Shown here: positions 42,911-52,066 of the stretch, piece after piece
Numbering within the stretch: the stretch's first letter is position 1
How the letters are laid out: every line of letters starts with the position of its first letter
Made by a program: the position numbers and the translations under genes
Source of the DNA: Pseudomonas viridiflava
Lineage (GTDB): Bacteria; Pseudomonadota; Gammaproteobacteria; Pseudomonadales; Pseudomonadaceae
NCBI GenBank assembly: GCA_900596015.1
Contig: UVIF01000010.1
Coordinates: 1-64,000 of the forward strand
Direction of reading: 5' to 3'
Length of the DNA: 64,000 nucleotides
The notes under the pieces: model-generated
The model's database searches: none
What the model was told of the DNA's origin: nothing
What the model saw: the letters and a program-made list of their open reading frames with translations, nothing else

Positions 42911-43390
42911 TCAGATGCGCGGTTCGACCCGCAGGTTGTCCCGTGGCGGCGTGGGCACCGGACGTTCTTCGCGCGGCTCGATGGGCCGCGCAGCCGCGGC
43001 GGCATCGCCATCGTGCCGAGCGGCGTCTGCTTCAGCCTGCGCCAGGCGCCGGGCCTGGGCCTTGCGCAGGAACGGCAGGCGCACCAGGGCGAAAATCACG
43101 TACACGCCCAAGGCAATCACTGCGGCCATGGCCAGGTCGGAAATCGCACCCCAGGCACTGCCGCCCATCTTGAACAACAGTTCCAGGGCGCTGATGGCCA
43201 CGGCCGGCGCCAGCAGGTCGCGGGCCGGGTCGACCACGGTGGGCGTCAGCAACAGCACCACGCCCAGCAGGCGCAAGGGCTCGCGCAGGTAGCGCCACAT
43301 CCAGCGGGTGATACGAAACCACACCAGAATGCAGCCCAGGGCGGCGAAGGCGTAGATACCCCAGGCGAGGAAATAGTCGTTCTCGGTCAT
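42911..43390 (-). CDS. Hypothetical membrane protein (159 aa)
   Basis: Four hydrophobic segments (about 5-25, 33-52, 57-75 and 83-105) are followed by a charged cytoplasmic tail rich in Ala, Glu, Arg and Pro. I recognise no family. The start MTENDYFLAW at 43388-43390 gives a normal membrane protein; the frame is open further upstream only as antisense to ptrB. It is 30 bp from the amidotransferase gene on the same strand. Confidence 0.7.
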   Translation of the reverse strand: MTENDYFLAWGIYAFAALGCILVWFRITRWMWRYLREPLRLLGVVLLLTPTVVDPARDLLAPAVAISALELLFKMGGSAWGAISDLAMAAVIALGVYVIFALVRLPFLRKAQARRLAQAEADAARHDGDAAAAARPIEPREERPVPTPPRDNLRVEPRI

Positions 43391-43510
43391 GGTGTCCGTG
43401 GCATGGCAGGCAAATAGGCGCTTATGATAACGGCTTTTCGCCTGCCCGGCGCTGCTGTTGTCGTGCCCCCGGGGCATGCACCGCCAGCACCCGCGCCAAG
43501 AGAGCCGCTC

Positions 43511-45565
43511 ATGTCCCAGCCTATCGTCGCCCCCATCGCCCATGTCGCCGCCGGTGACGACCCCTACGCCTGGCTGCAGGCGCGCGACCACGCCGACGTG
43601 CTTGACTACCTCAAGGCCGAGAACGCCTGGCAGGAGGCACAACTGGCCGACCAGGCCGAGCTGCGCGAGCAGTTGTTCGAGGAAATAAAGGGGCGCATCC
43701 GCGAAACCGACCTGTCCCTCGCCTCGCCGTGGGGGCCATGGTTGTACTACACCCGCACCACCGCCGGCGACGAGTACCCGCGGCACTATCGCTGCGCACG
43801 TCCCGACGACGGCACAACCCAGGTCGATGAGCACTCCGAGCAGTTGCTGCTGGACCCCAACGTGCTGGCCAAGGGCGGCTTCCTGTCGATGGGCGCGTTC
43901 AACATCAGCCCCGACCACCAGCGCCTGGCCTACAGCCTGGACACCAGTGGCGACGAAATCTACCGCCTGTTCGTCAAGGAGCTGGCCACCGATACGGTGG
44001 TGGAGCTGCCCTTCGACGACTGCGACGGCAGCATGACCTGGGCCAACGACAGTCAGACCCTGTTCTTCGGTGAACTGGACGAGACCCACCGCCCTCACCG
44101 GCTGCACCGCCATACCTTGGGCAGCGACGGCGCCGAGCAGGTGTTCGAGGAGAACGACGGGCGCTTTTTCCTGCACTGCTACCGTTCCAGCTCCGAGCGT
44201 CAGCTGATCCTGCTGCTCAACAGCAAGACCACCAGCGAAGCCTGGGTGCTGGATGCCGACCAGCCTGCAGGGGATTTCACCTGCCTGGCGCCAAGGGTCG
44301 AGGACCATGAATACTATCCGGATCACGGCCAACTCGACGGTGCCTGGACCTGGTTCATCCGCAGCAACCAGTCAGGCATCAACTTCGCCCTGTACCAGGC
44401 TGCCGACACCGGCGCGGCGCCGACTCGCGAGCAGTGGCGAACGCTGATCGCGCACCGTGACGATGTGATGCTCGAAGGGGTTACCCTCAATGCCGCTGCC
44501 TTTACCTTGAGCCTGCGCGCACGCGGCTTGCCGATCATCGAAGTCCATGCCCAGGGCCTGGCGCCCTACCCTGTGCAACTGCCGGATGCCGCATACAGCC
44601 TGTATGTGTCCGACAGCCTGGAATTTGCCAGCGAGCAGATTCGCTTGCGCTACGAGGCCTTGAATCGGCCTGGCCAGGTCCGTCAACTGAACCTGCGCGA
44701 CGGTGCCCAGGTGGTGCTCAAGCAGACCCCGGTGTTGGGTCGGTTCGATGCCGACGATTATGTCAGCCAGCGCCTCTGGGCCACCGCTGCAGACGGTACT
44801 CAGGTGCCGATCAGCCTGGTGATGAAGAAAGCCTTCGTTGGGCAGGCCACGCCGCTGTACCTGTATGGCTACGGCGCTTACGGCGAGAGCCTGGATCCGT
44901 GGTTTTCCCATGCGCGGTTGAGTTTGCTGGACCGCGGCATTGCCTTTGCCATCGCCCATGTGCGCGGCGGCGGCGAGTTGGGCGAGGCGTGGTATCGGGC
45001 GGGCAAGCAGGAACACAAAGGCAATACCTTCAGCGATTTCATCGCTTGTGCCGAACACTTGATCGAGCAAGGGCTGACGCGCGCCGAGCAGCTGGTCATC
45101 AGTGGCGGCAGCGCGGGCGGCCTGTTGATCGGCGCCGTGTTGAACCAGCGTCCGCAGCTGTTCCAGGCGGCGGTGGCGGAGGTGCCGTTCGTCGACGTGC
45201 TCAACACCATGCTGGACCCCGACCTGCCGCTGACCGTGACCGAATACGACGAGTGGGGCAACCCGCAGGAGCCCGAGGTGCACGCGCGCATCAAAGCTTA
45301 CGCGCCGTACGAGAACATCACCGCGCAGGCGTATCCGCACGTGCTGGTGATCGCTGGCTACAACGACAGCCGTGTGCAGTACTGGGAAGCGGCAAAGTGG
45401 GTAGCGCGCTTGCGTGCGCGCAAGACCGACGACAACCTGCTGCTGCTCAAGACCGAACTGGGCGCCGGCCACGGCGGCATGAGCGGCCGTTACCAGGGCC
45501 TGCGTGACGTGGCGTTGGAATATGCCTTTGTCCTCAAGGCCCTGGGTACACCCAAGCAATCTTGA
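43511..45565 (+). CDS. ptrB: Oligopeptidase B (S9A family)
   Basis: A 684-aa prolyl-oligopeptidase-family serine peptidase: beta-propeller about 70-410 and alpha/beta hydrolase domain to the end. Catalytic Ser lies in SGGSAGGLLIG, Asp in GYNDSRVQYWE and His in GAGHGGMSGRY. Oligopeptidase B cleaves peptides after basic residues in the cytoplasm. Length is typical. Start at the ATG at 43511. Confidence 0.93.
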   Translation: MSQPIVAPIAHVAAGDDPYAWLQARDHADVLDYLKAENAWQEAQLADQAELREQLFEEIKGRIRETDLSLASPWGPWLYYTRTTAGDEYPRHYRCARPDDGTTQVDEHSEQLLLDPNVLAKGGFLSMGAFNISPDHQRLAYSLDTSGDEIYRLFVKELATDTVVELPFDDCDGSMTWANDSQTLFFGELDETHRPHRLHRHTLGSDGAEQVFEENDGRFFLHCYRSSSERQLILLLNSKTTSEAWVLDADQPAGDFTCLAPRVEDHEYYPDHGQLDGAWTWFIRSNQSGINFALYQAADTGAAPTREQWRTLIAHRDDVMLEGVTLNAAAFTLSLRARGLPIIEVHAQGLAPYPVQLPDAAYSLYVSDSLEFASEQIRLRYEALNRPGQVRQLNLRDGAQVVLKQTPVLGRFDADDYVSQRLWATAADGTQVPISLVMKKAFVGQATPLYLYGYGAYGESLDPWFSHARLSLLDRGIAFAIAHVRGGGELGEAWYRAGKQEHKGNTFSDFIACAEHLIEQGLTRAEQLVISGGSAGGLLIGAVLNQRPQLFQAAVAEVPFVDVLNTMLDPDLPLTVTEYDEWGNPQEPEVHARIKAYAPYENITAQAYPHVLVIAGYNDSRVQYWEAAKWVARLRARKTDDNLLLLKTELGAGHGGMSGRYQGLRDVALEYAFVLKALGTPKQS

Positions 45566-45597
45566 TGTGGCGTGCCTGACGAAACGCGGTGGATCCG

Positions 45598-45679
45598 GAC
45601 GCGGCTTGCGCCGCTGCTACAGGGGGTGCGGGGTTTGAGGCGGCTTGTACCCCCTTGTAGCAGCGGCGCGAGCCGCGTC
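45598..45679. repeat. REPIN, second family
   Basis: GACGCGGCTTGCGCCGCTGC and inverted GCAGCGGCGCGAGCCGCGTC flank about 40 bp. This REP type (core GCCGCTGCTACAG) differs from the TTCGCGG type elsewhere in the window and recurs at 63145-63288. Confidence 0.85.
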
Positions 45680-45712
45680 GGCGGTGAATGCGGTATGCCG
45701 GGGAACGCGCGA

Positions 45713-45991
45713 TCAACCGCCGGGGGATTTGGGCTTGACCGGGGTTGGCGGCGTGTCCTGACGCTCGGGTTCGGGGACGTTCTCGGCCTTGGGTGGCGCA
45801 GGCAACGGTATGGGCGGCAGCAACGGTGGCGAATTGCTCATGCCCTCGCCGCCATGGGTCGACGGCACGGTGACCTGTGGATAGGGAGTTGGCGTGGGTG
45901 TACCCGGCGATCCCGGGGGCAGCGACGAGGCCGATGCGACACCGGCACACAGGGCAACACATGCAAAGACCGATACACTGCGCAACTTCAT
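45713..45991 (-). CDS. Small exported proline-rich protein (92 aa)
   Basis: A signal peptide (MKLRSVSVFACVALCAGVAS) precedes a mature part of about 70 residues that is nearly half Pro, Gly, Ser and Thr (PPGSPGTPTPTPYPQ, PPLLPPIPLPAPPK). No folded domain is apparent; it may be a flexible envelope protein. It is divergent from the methyltransferase gene. Confidence 0.6.
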   Translation of the reverse strand: MKLRSVSVFACVALCAGVASASSLPPGSPGTPTPTPYPQVTVPSTHGGEGMSNSPPLLPPIPLPAPPKAENVPEPERQDTPPTPVKPKSPGG

Positions 45992-46075
45992 TGAACACCC
46001 CAAGGCCTGACTGCCTGTTCCGATGACACAGGCTACTACCATGGCATTACCTTGTCCTCCTTCCGAGATTGACCG

Positions 46076-46756
46076 ATGAAACGCTTCGTACTGCTCGACA
46101 CCACACCGATCCCCGACAACGGCGGTGCGCTCTGCCTGTTCGAGTACGGCGAAGACTTCGTCATCAAGATCCAGGGCGGTGACGGCGGGCAACTGATGAA
46201 CACCCGCATGCACGGCTCCGAGGACGCCCTGGCCGAGATCCCCTGCCGCAAGGTAGCCGGGCGGCCGAATTCGCGGGTGCTGATCGGCGGGCTGGGCATG
46301 GGTTTCACCCTGGCTTCGGCGCTCAAGCACTTGGGCAAGACCGCCGAGGTGGTGGTCGCCGAACTGGTTCCGGGCGTGGTCGAATGGAACCGCGGGCCGC
46401 TGGGCGAAAAAGCCGGCAATCCGCTGGCCGATCCGCGCACGGTCATCCGCCTGGAAGATGTCGCCAAGGTACTGCAGGCCGAACCGGCAGGCTTCGATGC
46501 GATCATGCTGGACGTCGACAACGGCCCCGAAGGCCTGACCCAGAAGGCCAACAGCTGGCTCTACTCGAGCGGCGGCCTGGCAGCCTGCGCCAAGGCGCTG
46601 AGATCCAAGGGCGTACTGGCCGTGTGGTCGGCCAGCGCCGACCGCCAGTTCAGCGACAAACTGCGCAAGGCCGGCTTCAAGGCCGAGGAAGTGCAAGTAT
46701 TCGCCCACGGCAACAAGGGCACCCGCCACACCATCTGGATCGCCCAGAAGATCTGA
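46076..46756 (+). CDS. Spermidine-synthase-like methyltransferase-fold protein
   Basis: A 226-aa Rossmann-fold protein. SRVLIGGLGMGFTLASALKH is the SAM-type nucleotide motif; AELVPGVVEWN and DAIMLDVDNGPEGL align with spermidine synthase. It lacks the usual N-terminal tetramerisation domain of SpeE, so polyamine synthesis is not assured; the substrate could be different. Confidence 0.8.
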   Translation: MKRFVLLDTTPIPDNGGALCLFEYGEDFVIKIQGGDGGQLMNTRMHGSEDALAEIPCRKVAGRPNSRVLIGGLGMGFTLASALKHLGKTAEVVVAELVPGVVEWNRGPLGEKAGNPLADPRTVIRLEDVAKVLQAEPAGFDAIMLDVDNGPEGLTQKANSWLYSSGGLAACAKALRSKGVLAVWSASADRQFSDKLRKAGFKAEEVQVFAHGNKGTRHTIWIAQKI

Positions 46757-46771
46757 CCCTCCCCCCCCCCT

Positions 46772-46796
46772 TGGGAGCGGTCCGTGGCCGCGAAGG
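46772..46796. repeat. Single REP element next to a C-tract
   Basis: TGGGAGCGGTCCGTGGCCGC followed by GAAG is half of a REPIN. It lies right after a run of ten C (46761-46770). Confidence 0.6.
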
Positions 46797-46843
46797 GCGC
46801 GCCGCGGTGAGGGAATTCGTGTTTGGCTGTAGAAATCAGCTAG

Positions 46844-46863
46844 GAAGTTTCACTGCAAACTTC
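46844..46863. promoter_or_regulatory. Inverted repeat upstream of the first pilin gene
   Basis: GAAGTTT (46844-46850) and AAACTTC (46857-46863) flank CACTGC. Outside them AAATCA and TGATTT also pair, with a 5-base bulge on the left. It lies about 90 bp before the pilin ATG. The GGAAGTTTC half resembles the GGAAATTTC palindromes upstream of the minus-strand pilin gene at 52067-52717. Confidence 0.45.
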
Positions 46864-46902
46864 TGATTTGGCCCACTTACGGACGGCCCTGTCCTCCCTA
46901 GA

Positions 46903-46940
46903 GTTGGCGGCGTTGCGATGTGCAACGACCTTTAGCCAAC
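46903..46940 (+). promoter_or_regulatory. Nested hairpin in the pilin leader
   Basis: GTTGGC (46903-46908) pairs with GCCAAC (46935-46940), and inside it CGTTGC (46911-46916) pairs with GCAACG (46922-46927) around a 5-base loop. The structure ends 2 bp before the GGGAG ribosome site of the pilin gene, so it could affect mRNA stability or translation. Confidence 0.5.
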
Positions 46941-46953
46941 CTGGGAGTGTTTC

Positions 46954-47613
46954 ATGAACCTATCATCTCGCCTGCTGACCGGCGCCGCTTTGCTGCTCGC
47001 CTTGCCTGCTGCCATGGCAGCGTCGACCATTGATGTCACTGTCGCGGGCTCGATCGTTCCGAGCGCGTGCACGCCGACTTTAAGCACCGGTACCTTCAAC
47101 CATGGGCGCATTTCCAAAACGGACCTCAACTCCGACAAGCACACCAGCTTCTACTCGAAACAGATTATGGGAAAACTGTTCATCAACTGTGCAGCCCCCA
47201 CCGTCTATGCGATCAAGGGCATCGATAACCGTGCAGACTCCGTCGCGCGCCATTCCAACGTCGTCGCTCCATATGGACTTGGTTACACCCCTGCCAAGGA
47301 AAAGATAGGGGCGCATTACCTCGAGATATCCACGCCTGGTTCAACACTGGATGGCGGCGCCGCACTTTTCATGACCGCAGCATCGGTCGGGGCCGCGTGG
47401 GGCGCGCCGGTCAGCTACGAGCTCAACATTCGCAATGACGGCCGACTGATCGGCCTCGCGAAGACAGCGGGCACAAGCGGTGGCCCAAGCGCCGTCGGAA
47501 GCGCAATCCTTACCTTGGGCTCCTCTATCGAAATCGCCCCGGCCAAAGGCCTGACACTCACCGACGAAGTCGCCCTCGACGGCGCCGCCACCATCGAGGT
47601 CGTGTACTTGTAA
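46954..47613 (+). CDS. DUF1120 fimbrial subunit, likely major pilin
   Basis: 219 aa. Signal peptide about 1-22, then an N-terminal donor-strand-like segment (STIDVTVAGSIVPSACTPTL), a Cys pair (in SACTP and INCAA) for the usual pilin disulfide, and a C-terminal strand ATIEVVYL with penultimate Tyr, the hallmark recognised by PapD-type chaperones. DUF1120 is a family found in chaperone-usher fimbriae. It is first in the plus-strand unit and has a structured leader, so it is probably the major subunit. GGGAG lies 6 bp before the ATG. Confidence 0.88.
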   Translation: MNLSSRLLTGAALLLALPAAMAASTIDVTVAGSIVPSACTPTLSTGTFNHGRISKTDLNSDKHTSFYSKQIMGKLFINCAAPTVYAIKGIDNRADSVARHSNVVAPYGLGYTPAKEKIGAHYLEISTPGSTLDGGAALFMTAASVGAAWGAPVSYELNIRNDGRLIGLAKTAGTSGGPSAVGSAILTLGSSIEIAPAKGLTLTDEVALDGAATIEVVYL

Positions 47614-47843
47614 GGCCCCGACGAAGCGGTAGTTCTTCTATCTGCAACGCCTTGCGCGAGTCCTTCCTACGAAGCTTGCAACCCTTTCGTCGCACTTTTG
47701 CGGAAGGGTCCGAGCCGTGAGCGAACGGATTGCTTTTAGAGTACCGCAGCCCTCCCAACACCCCCACAAGATCTTCCCGGCACCTCGGTGCCGAGGAAGG
47801 CGTGGCCGTACTTGTCCGTTGCGTTCCTTGCCTGGAGACACCG
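47614..47843 (+). other. Pilin-chaperone intergenic region with two hairpins
   Basis: This 230-bp gap holds no gene. Two stem-loops are visible: ACCCTTTCG (47681-47689) with CGGAAGGGT (47701-47709), and a stronger one, CTTCC-CGGCAC-CTCG-GTGCCG-A-GGAAG (47773-47799), eleven base pairs with one bulged A. Neither has a T-tract, so they look more like mRNA processing or stability elements than terminators. Confidence 0.55.
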
Positions 47844-48566
47844 ATGAACCGCCGCACCCACGTCCTGTATTCGTACCTGGGCATCGCAACCCTGCTGACC
47901 TGCAGCCCCGGACTCCATGCCGACGGGATGATTCCGGAAACCTCGGTAGTCATCGTCTACGAGGGCGAGGCCGAAGCCGCCATCAAGGTCACCAACAGCG
48001 ACCCGAACCCTGCGTTGCTGCACGTGACCCTGGAACACATCCCCGAAGACAGCGCATCGCTGCTGTTCGTCACTCCGCCCCTGTCGCGGGTCGAGGCAGG
48101 CGCATCGCAGCTAGTGCGCTTCATCCTGTCCAATCCCGAGCCGCTGACCACCCAACGCCTGAAAAGGGTCATCTTCGAGGGTCTGGCGCAGAGCACTGAG
48201 CCAGGCAACCCCGGCGAGGCACGGGTGTCGGTGAACGTACGGCAGAACCTGCCGGTGATCCTCCATCCCAAAGGTCTGGCAAAGAACGCCGAACCCTGGA
48301 AAGGCCTGCACTGGTCGCTGCACGACGGTCAGTTGACGGTTGCCAACCCCACCCCCTATGTCGTGCGTCTGTCCCAGGAACTGCACAGCGTGCCGAGCCA
48401 GACCCCTTGGCAACTGCCGCGCAGCTATGTACTGCCCGGCGACACGCTCACCCTGCCCGGCAATGCGTCGGCGGCCGCCGATAGGCAGATCCGTTTCACC
48501 CCTGCCACCGTGTACGGTTTTGCCGTGGGGACCCATGAGGCGACCCTGAACCAGGGCGCACCTTGA
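47844..48566 (+). CDS. PapD-type fimbrial chaperone
   Basis: 240 aa. Signal peptide about 1-26, then two immunoglobulin-like domains. SVVIVYEGEAEAAIKVTN is the first strand pair; LKRVIFEGL and VSVNVRQNLPVILHP form the subunit-binding edge strand region. It folds pilins in the periplasm by donor-strand complementation and delivers them to the usher. TGGAGA precedes the ATG at 47844. Its stop overlaps the usher start (TGATG). Confidence 0.9.
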   Translation: MNRRTHVLYSYLGIATLLTCSPGLHADGMIPETSVVIVYEGEAEAAIKVTNSDPNPALLHVTLEHIPEDSASLLFVTPPLSRVEAGASQLVRFILSNPEPLTTQRLKRVIFEGLAQSTEPGNPGEARVSVNVRQNLPVILHPKGLAKNAEPWKGLHWSLHDGQLTVANPTPYVVRLSQELHSVPSQTPWQLPRSYVLPGDTLTLPGNASAAADRQIRFTPATVYGFAVGTHEATLNQGAP

Positions 48567-50938
48567 TGAACGCGGTCACCCGTAGCACCTTGTCCGCACT
48601 GAGCTTGGCGCTGTACACCCAGGCGGCACACCCGACACCGTTCGACAGCGAAACCCTGCGCCTGCGGGGCATCGACGCTAGCCTGGCCGCCTATTTAAGC
48701 CAGACCGCGCGGTTCACCGAAGGTGTGCACGCCGTGCGCCTTTGGGTCAATGGCCAGCCCAAGGGCATTGTCCAGGCCCGGTTCGACGCGGCAGGCGCCC
48801 TGTGTATCGACCAGGCCGTACGCGATGCCGGTGAACTGATCGACACCGGGCCCGACTGCGGCGATTTCCTCGGGCAGTTTCCGCAGACCCTCGTCGAGCT
48901 GATGCCACAAGCCGGTGAAGTCAGGCTGCTGGTACCTGCACCAGCGTTGCGCAGCGCCTCCGCCGACCTCTCGGCTTTTACCCAAGGTGGGGTTGCCGGC
49001 CTGCTCAACTATGACGTGCAGGGCCTGTACAACCAGTTCAACGGCCAGCGCAGCCGGTTTCTGTCGGCCAATACCGAGGCGGGGCTCAATGCGGGCGACT
49101 GGATACTGCGCAGCCGTCAGTTCTACAACTCGGTGCAGGGCCAAGCGAGCCTGCAGCACATGGAAGCCTATGCACAGCGCACCTTCAGCGATCAGCAGGC
49201 AATGCTGCAGTTGGGCCAGATCAACCTGAGCAACCCGGTGCTCGCCGGCGCGCGTGTCACCGGCGCGCAGTGGATGAGCGAACCCGCCTTGAGCGTCGGC
49301 GGCAGTGGCGCTCGGGTGCAGGGCATTGCCGCCACCCAGGCACGCGTGGACGTCCGCCAGGGCGGCGTGCTGATCTATTCCACCGTGGTTCCGGCCGGCC
49401 CTTTCGAGCTCAGCGATATTCCTCAGCTGGATCGGCGCAGAGACCTGGACGTCACGGTGATCGAGGCCGATGGCGAACGTCGCACCTTTACTGTCCTGGC
49501 GGCTACTCTGGGCCTGGACTTACCTGCACGGGGCTTCGCTCTGGGCATTGGCCAGCTGCGCGACAGCGGTCGCAGCGCCCGGGAGCCTTGGGTACTGAGC
49601 GCCGGTGGCAGCTATCCGCTGGCCCCCGCCGCCAGTTTCAGCGGCGGTGCCCTCATCGCCCAAGGGTACAACGCCGGCGGCGCCGGATTGAACCTTGAAC
49701 CCTGGCCCGGCGCGCGAGCGCAGGGCCTGGTGCAGGCCGCACATGCCAGCGAATCGGACGACCAAGGGGTGCAGGGCAGCATCAGCCTCAATCAGCAACT
49801 CGGCGATCGCTGGTCGGCCCTGCTCAGCGCCGGTCGGCAGACGGTCGGCTATCGAGAACTGATCGACAGTGCGTGGAATCAGACCGCGGACCTGAGCAGC
49901 CGCCCGCACGACCAGTACGCTTTAGGCCTGGCCTGGAGCCATCCCTGGGCGGGCAGCCTGAGCGGCACGTGGTCCACCACCACGGCGTTTGACGGGCAAC
50001 GCTCCAGTCGGGCCCAAGTCAACTGGGGGCGACGACTGGGTCCCGTGTCCCTGACCGCTACCGGGCAATGGCAGCTGGCCGGCGACGGTGGCCTGGGCAA
50101 TGCCTTGTATTTGAGTGCCAGCCTGCCCCTGAGTGACGGCCTGAACTGGCGCTCGACCGCCCGCAACGACAGCACCGGCATCCGCCTGGGCAGCGGTGTG
50201 CAAGGCCGCTGGGACGAGCGCACCCAGTACCGGGTCGCCGCCGAACGGGCCAGTCGCACCGGCGAGGTGAGCTACAACGGCGGTGTCTCGCGGCTGACCC
50301 AGGCCAGTCAACTGGACGTCGGCTATGCCAGCTATGGCCGCGGCAGCCATGGCTACAGTGGCGCTGCACGGGGCGCCGTGGTGGTGCACGAAGACGGCGT
50401 CACCCTGTCGCCCTATCCGTTGCAGGACACCTTTGGCCTGCTGACCCTGGAGAATGTCGCAAACGTGCAGATCGATACCCCCGGCGGCAGCGTGTGGACC
50501 GACCGCAAGGGCCGCGCCGTGTTGCCGCAACTGGCGCCGTTCGGTCGCAGCAACGTGCAGGTGGCCACCGCCTCGTTACCGCGCAACGTCGACGTGCATC
50601 AAGGCGCCGCTACCCTCCAGGCCGCGCGAGGCGCCGTGCCGCGTATCACGTTCGGCGTGGAAGTCACGCGACGCCTGCTTCTTCAGGTTCAGGACGAGGC
50701 CGGGCGGCGCCTCAGCCGTGGCACGGGCGTTACCGATGCACAGGGCCAACTGGTGACGCTGGTGCAGGAAGACGGCGCAGTCTTCGTGCCCAATCTCCAT
50801 GCGAGTCCGCAATTGTGGAGCCGCACGGTGGACGAGCAGCCCTGCCGTTTGCAGTTCGAGCTGCCGGCCAGCGCCGATACCCAGGCCTATTACGAGCAGA
50901 GCGTGGCGCAGTGCCGCGTCGAGGAGCGCGAATCATGA
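48566..50938 (+). CDS. Fimbrial outer-membrane usher
   Basis: 790 aa, a normal to slightly short length for FimD/PapC ushers. N-terminal chaperone-binding domain about 20-130, barrel with plug about 135-650, and C-terminal domains with LSPYPLQDTFGLLTLENVAN and VQVQDEAGRRLSRG-type strands plus a final Cys pair (PCRLQFELP, QCRVEE). It exports and assembles the fimbria. I use the ATG at 48566 that overlaps the chaperone stop; a TTG just before it is in frame but unnecessary. Confidence 0.93.
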   Translation: MNAVTRSTLSALSLALYTQAAHPTPFDSETLRLRGIDASLAAYLSQTARFTEGVHAVRLWVNGQPKGIVQARFDAAGALCIDQAVRDAGELIDTGPDCGDFLGQFPQTLVELMPQAGEVRLLVPAPALRSASADLSAFTQGGVAGLLNYDVQGLYNQFNGQRSRFLSANTEAGLNAGDWILRSRQFYNSVQGQASLQHMEAYAQRTFSDQQAMLQLGQINLSNPVLAGARVTGAQWMSEPALSVGGSGARVQGIAATQARVDVRQGGVLIYSTVVPAGPFELSDIPQLDRRRDLDVTVIEADGERRTFTVLAATLGLDLPARGFALGIGQLRDSGRSAREPWVLSAGGSYPLAPAASFSGGALIAQGYNAGGAGLNLEPWPGARAQGLVQAAHASESDDQGVQGSISLNQQLGDRWSALLSAGRQTVGYRELIDSAWNQTADLSSRPHDQYALGLAWSHPWAGSLSGTWSTTTAFDGQRSSRAQVNWGRRLGPVSLTATGQWQLAGDGGLGNALYLSASLPLSDGLNWRSTARNDSTGIRLGSGVQGRWDERTQYRVAAERASRTGEVSYNGGVSRLTQASQLDVGYASYGRGSHGYSGAARGAVVVHEDGVTLSPYPLQDTFGLLTLENVANVQIDTPGGSVWTDRKGRAVLPQLAPFGRSNVQVATASLPRNVDVHQGAATLQAARGAVPRITFGVEVTRRLLLQVQDEAGRRLSRGTGVTDAQGQLVTLVQEDGAVFVPNLHASPQLWSRTVDEQPCRLQFELPASADTQAYYEQSVAQCRVEERES

Positions 50939-52059
50939 ACCGTCGCATCAGCCTGGCAGCGCTGCTGGCCATCACCTTGGCGGCGCCGTTGCCGGCATTG
51001 GCGCAGGAGTGCAGCCTGTCGCTCAGCCCGACCGACATCGACCTGGGTCAATTCAATCGCACGACCGTGCAGTTGGCGTCCGGCGAGGTGCCTTTGCCGC
51101 CGCGTCGACTCAGCCTGAGCGTACTGTGTGAAACCGAACAGGATCTGACGCTTGCCTATCGGGCCGGCCAGTTCTCGAACCAGGGCTATGCCTTGGGTTC
51201 GCAAGGCGCCTACCGTCTGCGCGTGCTGCAGGCATCGGTGGACGATCAGCCGGTACAGTGGGGCCAGGTGGCGGCCGCTGCGCCACAGGTTGCAACCCGC
51301 ACCGGCGCAGCGGCGCTGGAAGGTGACCAACCACTGCAACCGCTGCGGGCCGGCCGCGCGGTCAGAGGCAAACGCCTGCAGGCGCAGATCGAACTGCAGG
51401 CCACGCTTGCCCCCACCGTGCTCGCCGCCAGTGACGCCCATGAGCTGTCGGCCAGCGGCAGTTTCGACATTGTCGGTCAGCAAAAGCCATTGCTGGTGAA
51501 GGCCGGGTTCGCTCCAGCGGCGTGTCGGCCCTCGCTGGCGGGCAACGCGAAGGTGAACTTCGGTCGCATTGGCATGGCCGATCTGCGGCGCGAATCGGTC
51601 ACCACGTTCAGCCGGCAAACGGTACTGGAAGTGGACTGCGACGCACCGACGCGCTTCGCTATCCGCGCGCTGGATAACCGGGCCGGCTCCGTCAGCGACC
51701 AGCTTCTGGCTGCCGCCCCGACCTTGTTCGGCATCGGCCGCGCGGCGGACGGTCAGGCCTTGGGCGGCTTCACCGCTCGGCTGGGCGCGGGGATAGGTCG
51801 TGACGGCAGCAGTGCTTACCCCTTGCTCGGAGACGCTTCTGCGCAAACCTGGCGACCGCACCCCGATGGGTGGCTGCACAGTGACGGCCAGCCCACCGCG
51901 CTGGGGCGACAAGCGACACCCGGCGTCGCTCCCGGCGCCTGGTCGGGGCTGTCACTGCCGCTGACCGTCGAACTGCACCTGGCTCCAGCCCGAGGGCTGG
52001 ACGTGCGCCAGGAAACCCCGATCGACGGCTCGGCCACACTGGAGATCATTTACCTGTAG
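50935..52059 (+). CDS. Two-domain DUF1120 protein, probable fimbrial tip adhesin
   Basis: 374 aa. Signal peptide about 1-23, an N-terminal domain (about 24-180, starting ECSLSLSPTDIDLGQF) that lacks the donor-strand motif of the other three subunits, and a C-terminal pilin domain (about 190-374, with AACRPSL and EVDCDAPT) ending ATLEIIYL. A pilin domain preceded by a separate domain is the layout of tip adhesins, which sit at the distal end and bind a receptor. ATGA overlap with the usher gene. Confidence 0.82.
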   Translation: MNRRISLAALLAITLAAPLPALAQECSLSLSPTDIDLGQFNRTTVQLASGEVPLPPRRLSLSVLCETEQDLTLAYRAGQFSNQGYALGSQGAYRLRVLQASVDDQPVQWGQVAAAAPQVATRTGAAALEGDQPLQPLRAGRAVRGKRLQAQIELQATLAPTVLAASDAHELSASGSFDIVGQQKPLLVKAGFAPAACRPSLAGNAKVNFGRIGMADLRRESVTTFSRQTVLEVDCDAPTRFAIRALDNRAGSVSDQLLAAAPTLFGIGRAADGQALGGFTARLGAGIGRDGSSAYPLLGDASAQTWRPHPDGWLHSDGQPTALGRQATPGVAPGAWSGLSLPLTVELHLAPARGLDVRQETPIDGSATLEIIYL

Positions 52060-52066
52060 CGCATGC

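Noticed and set aside
46761..46770. Run of ten C as a phase-variation switch
   Set aside because: It lies between genes, not in a coding frame or a promoter spacer that I can identify.
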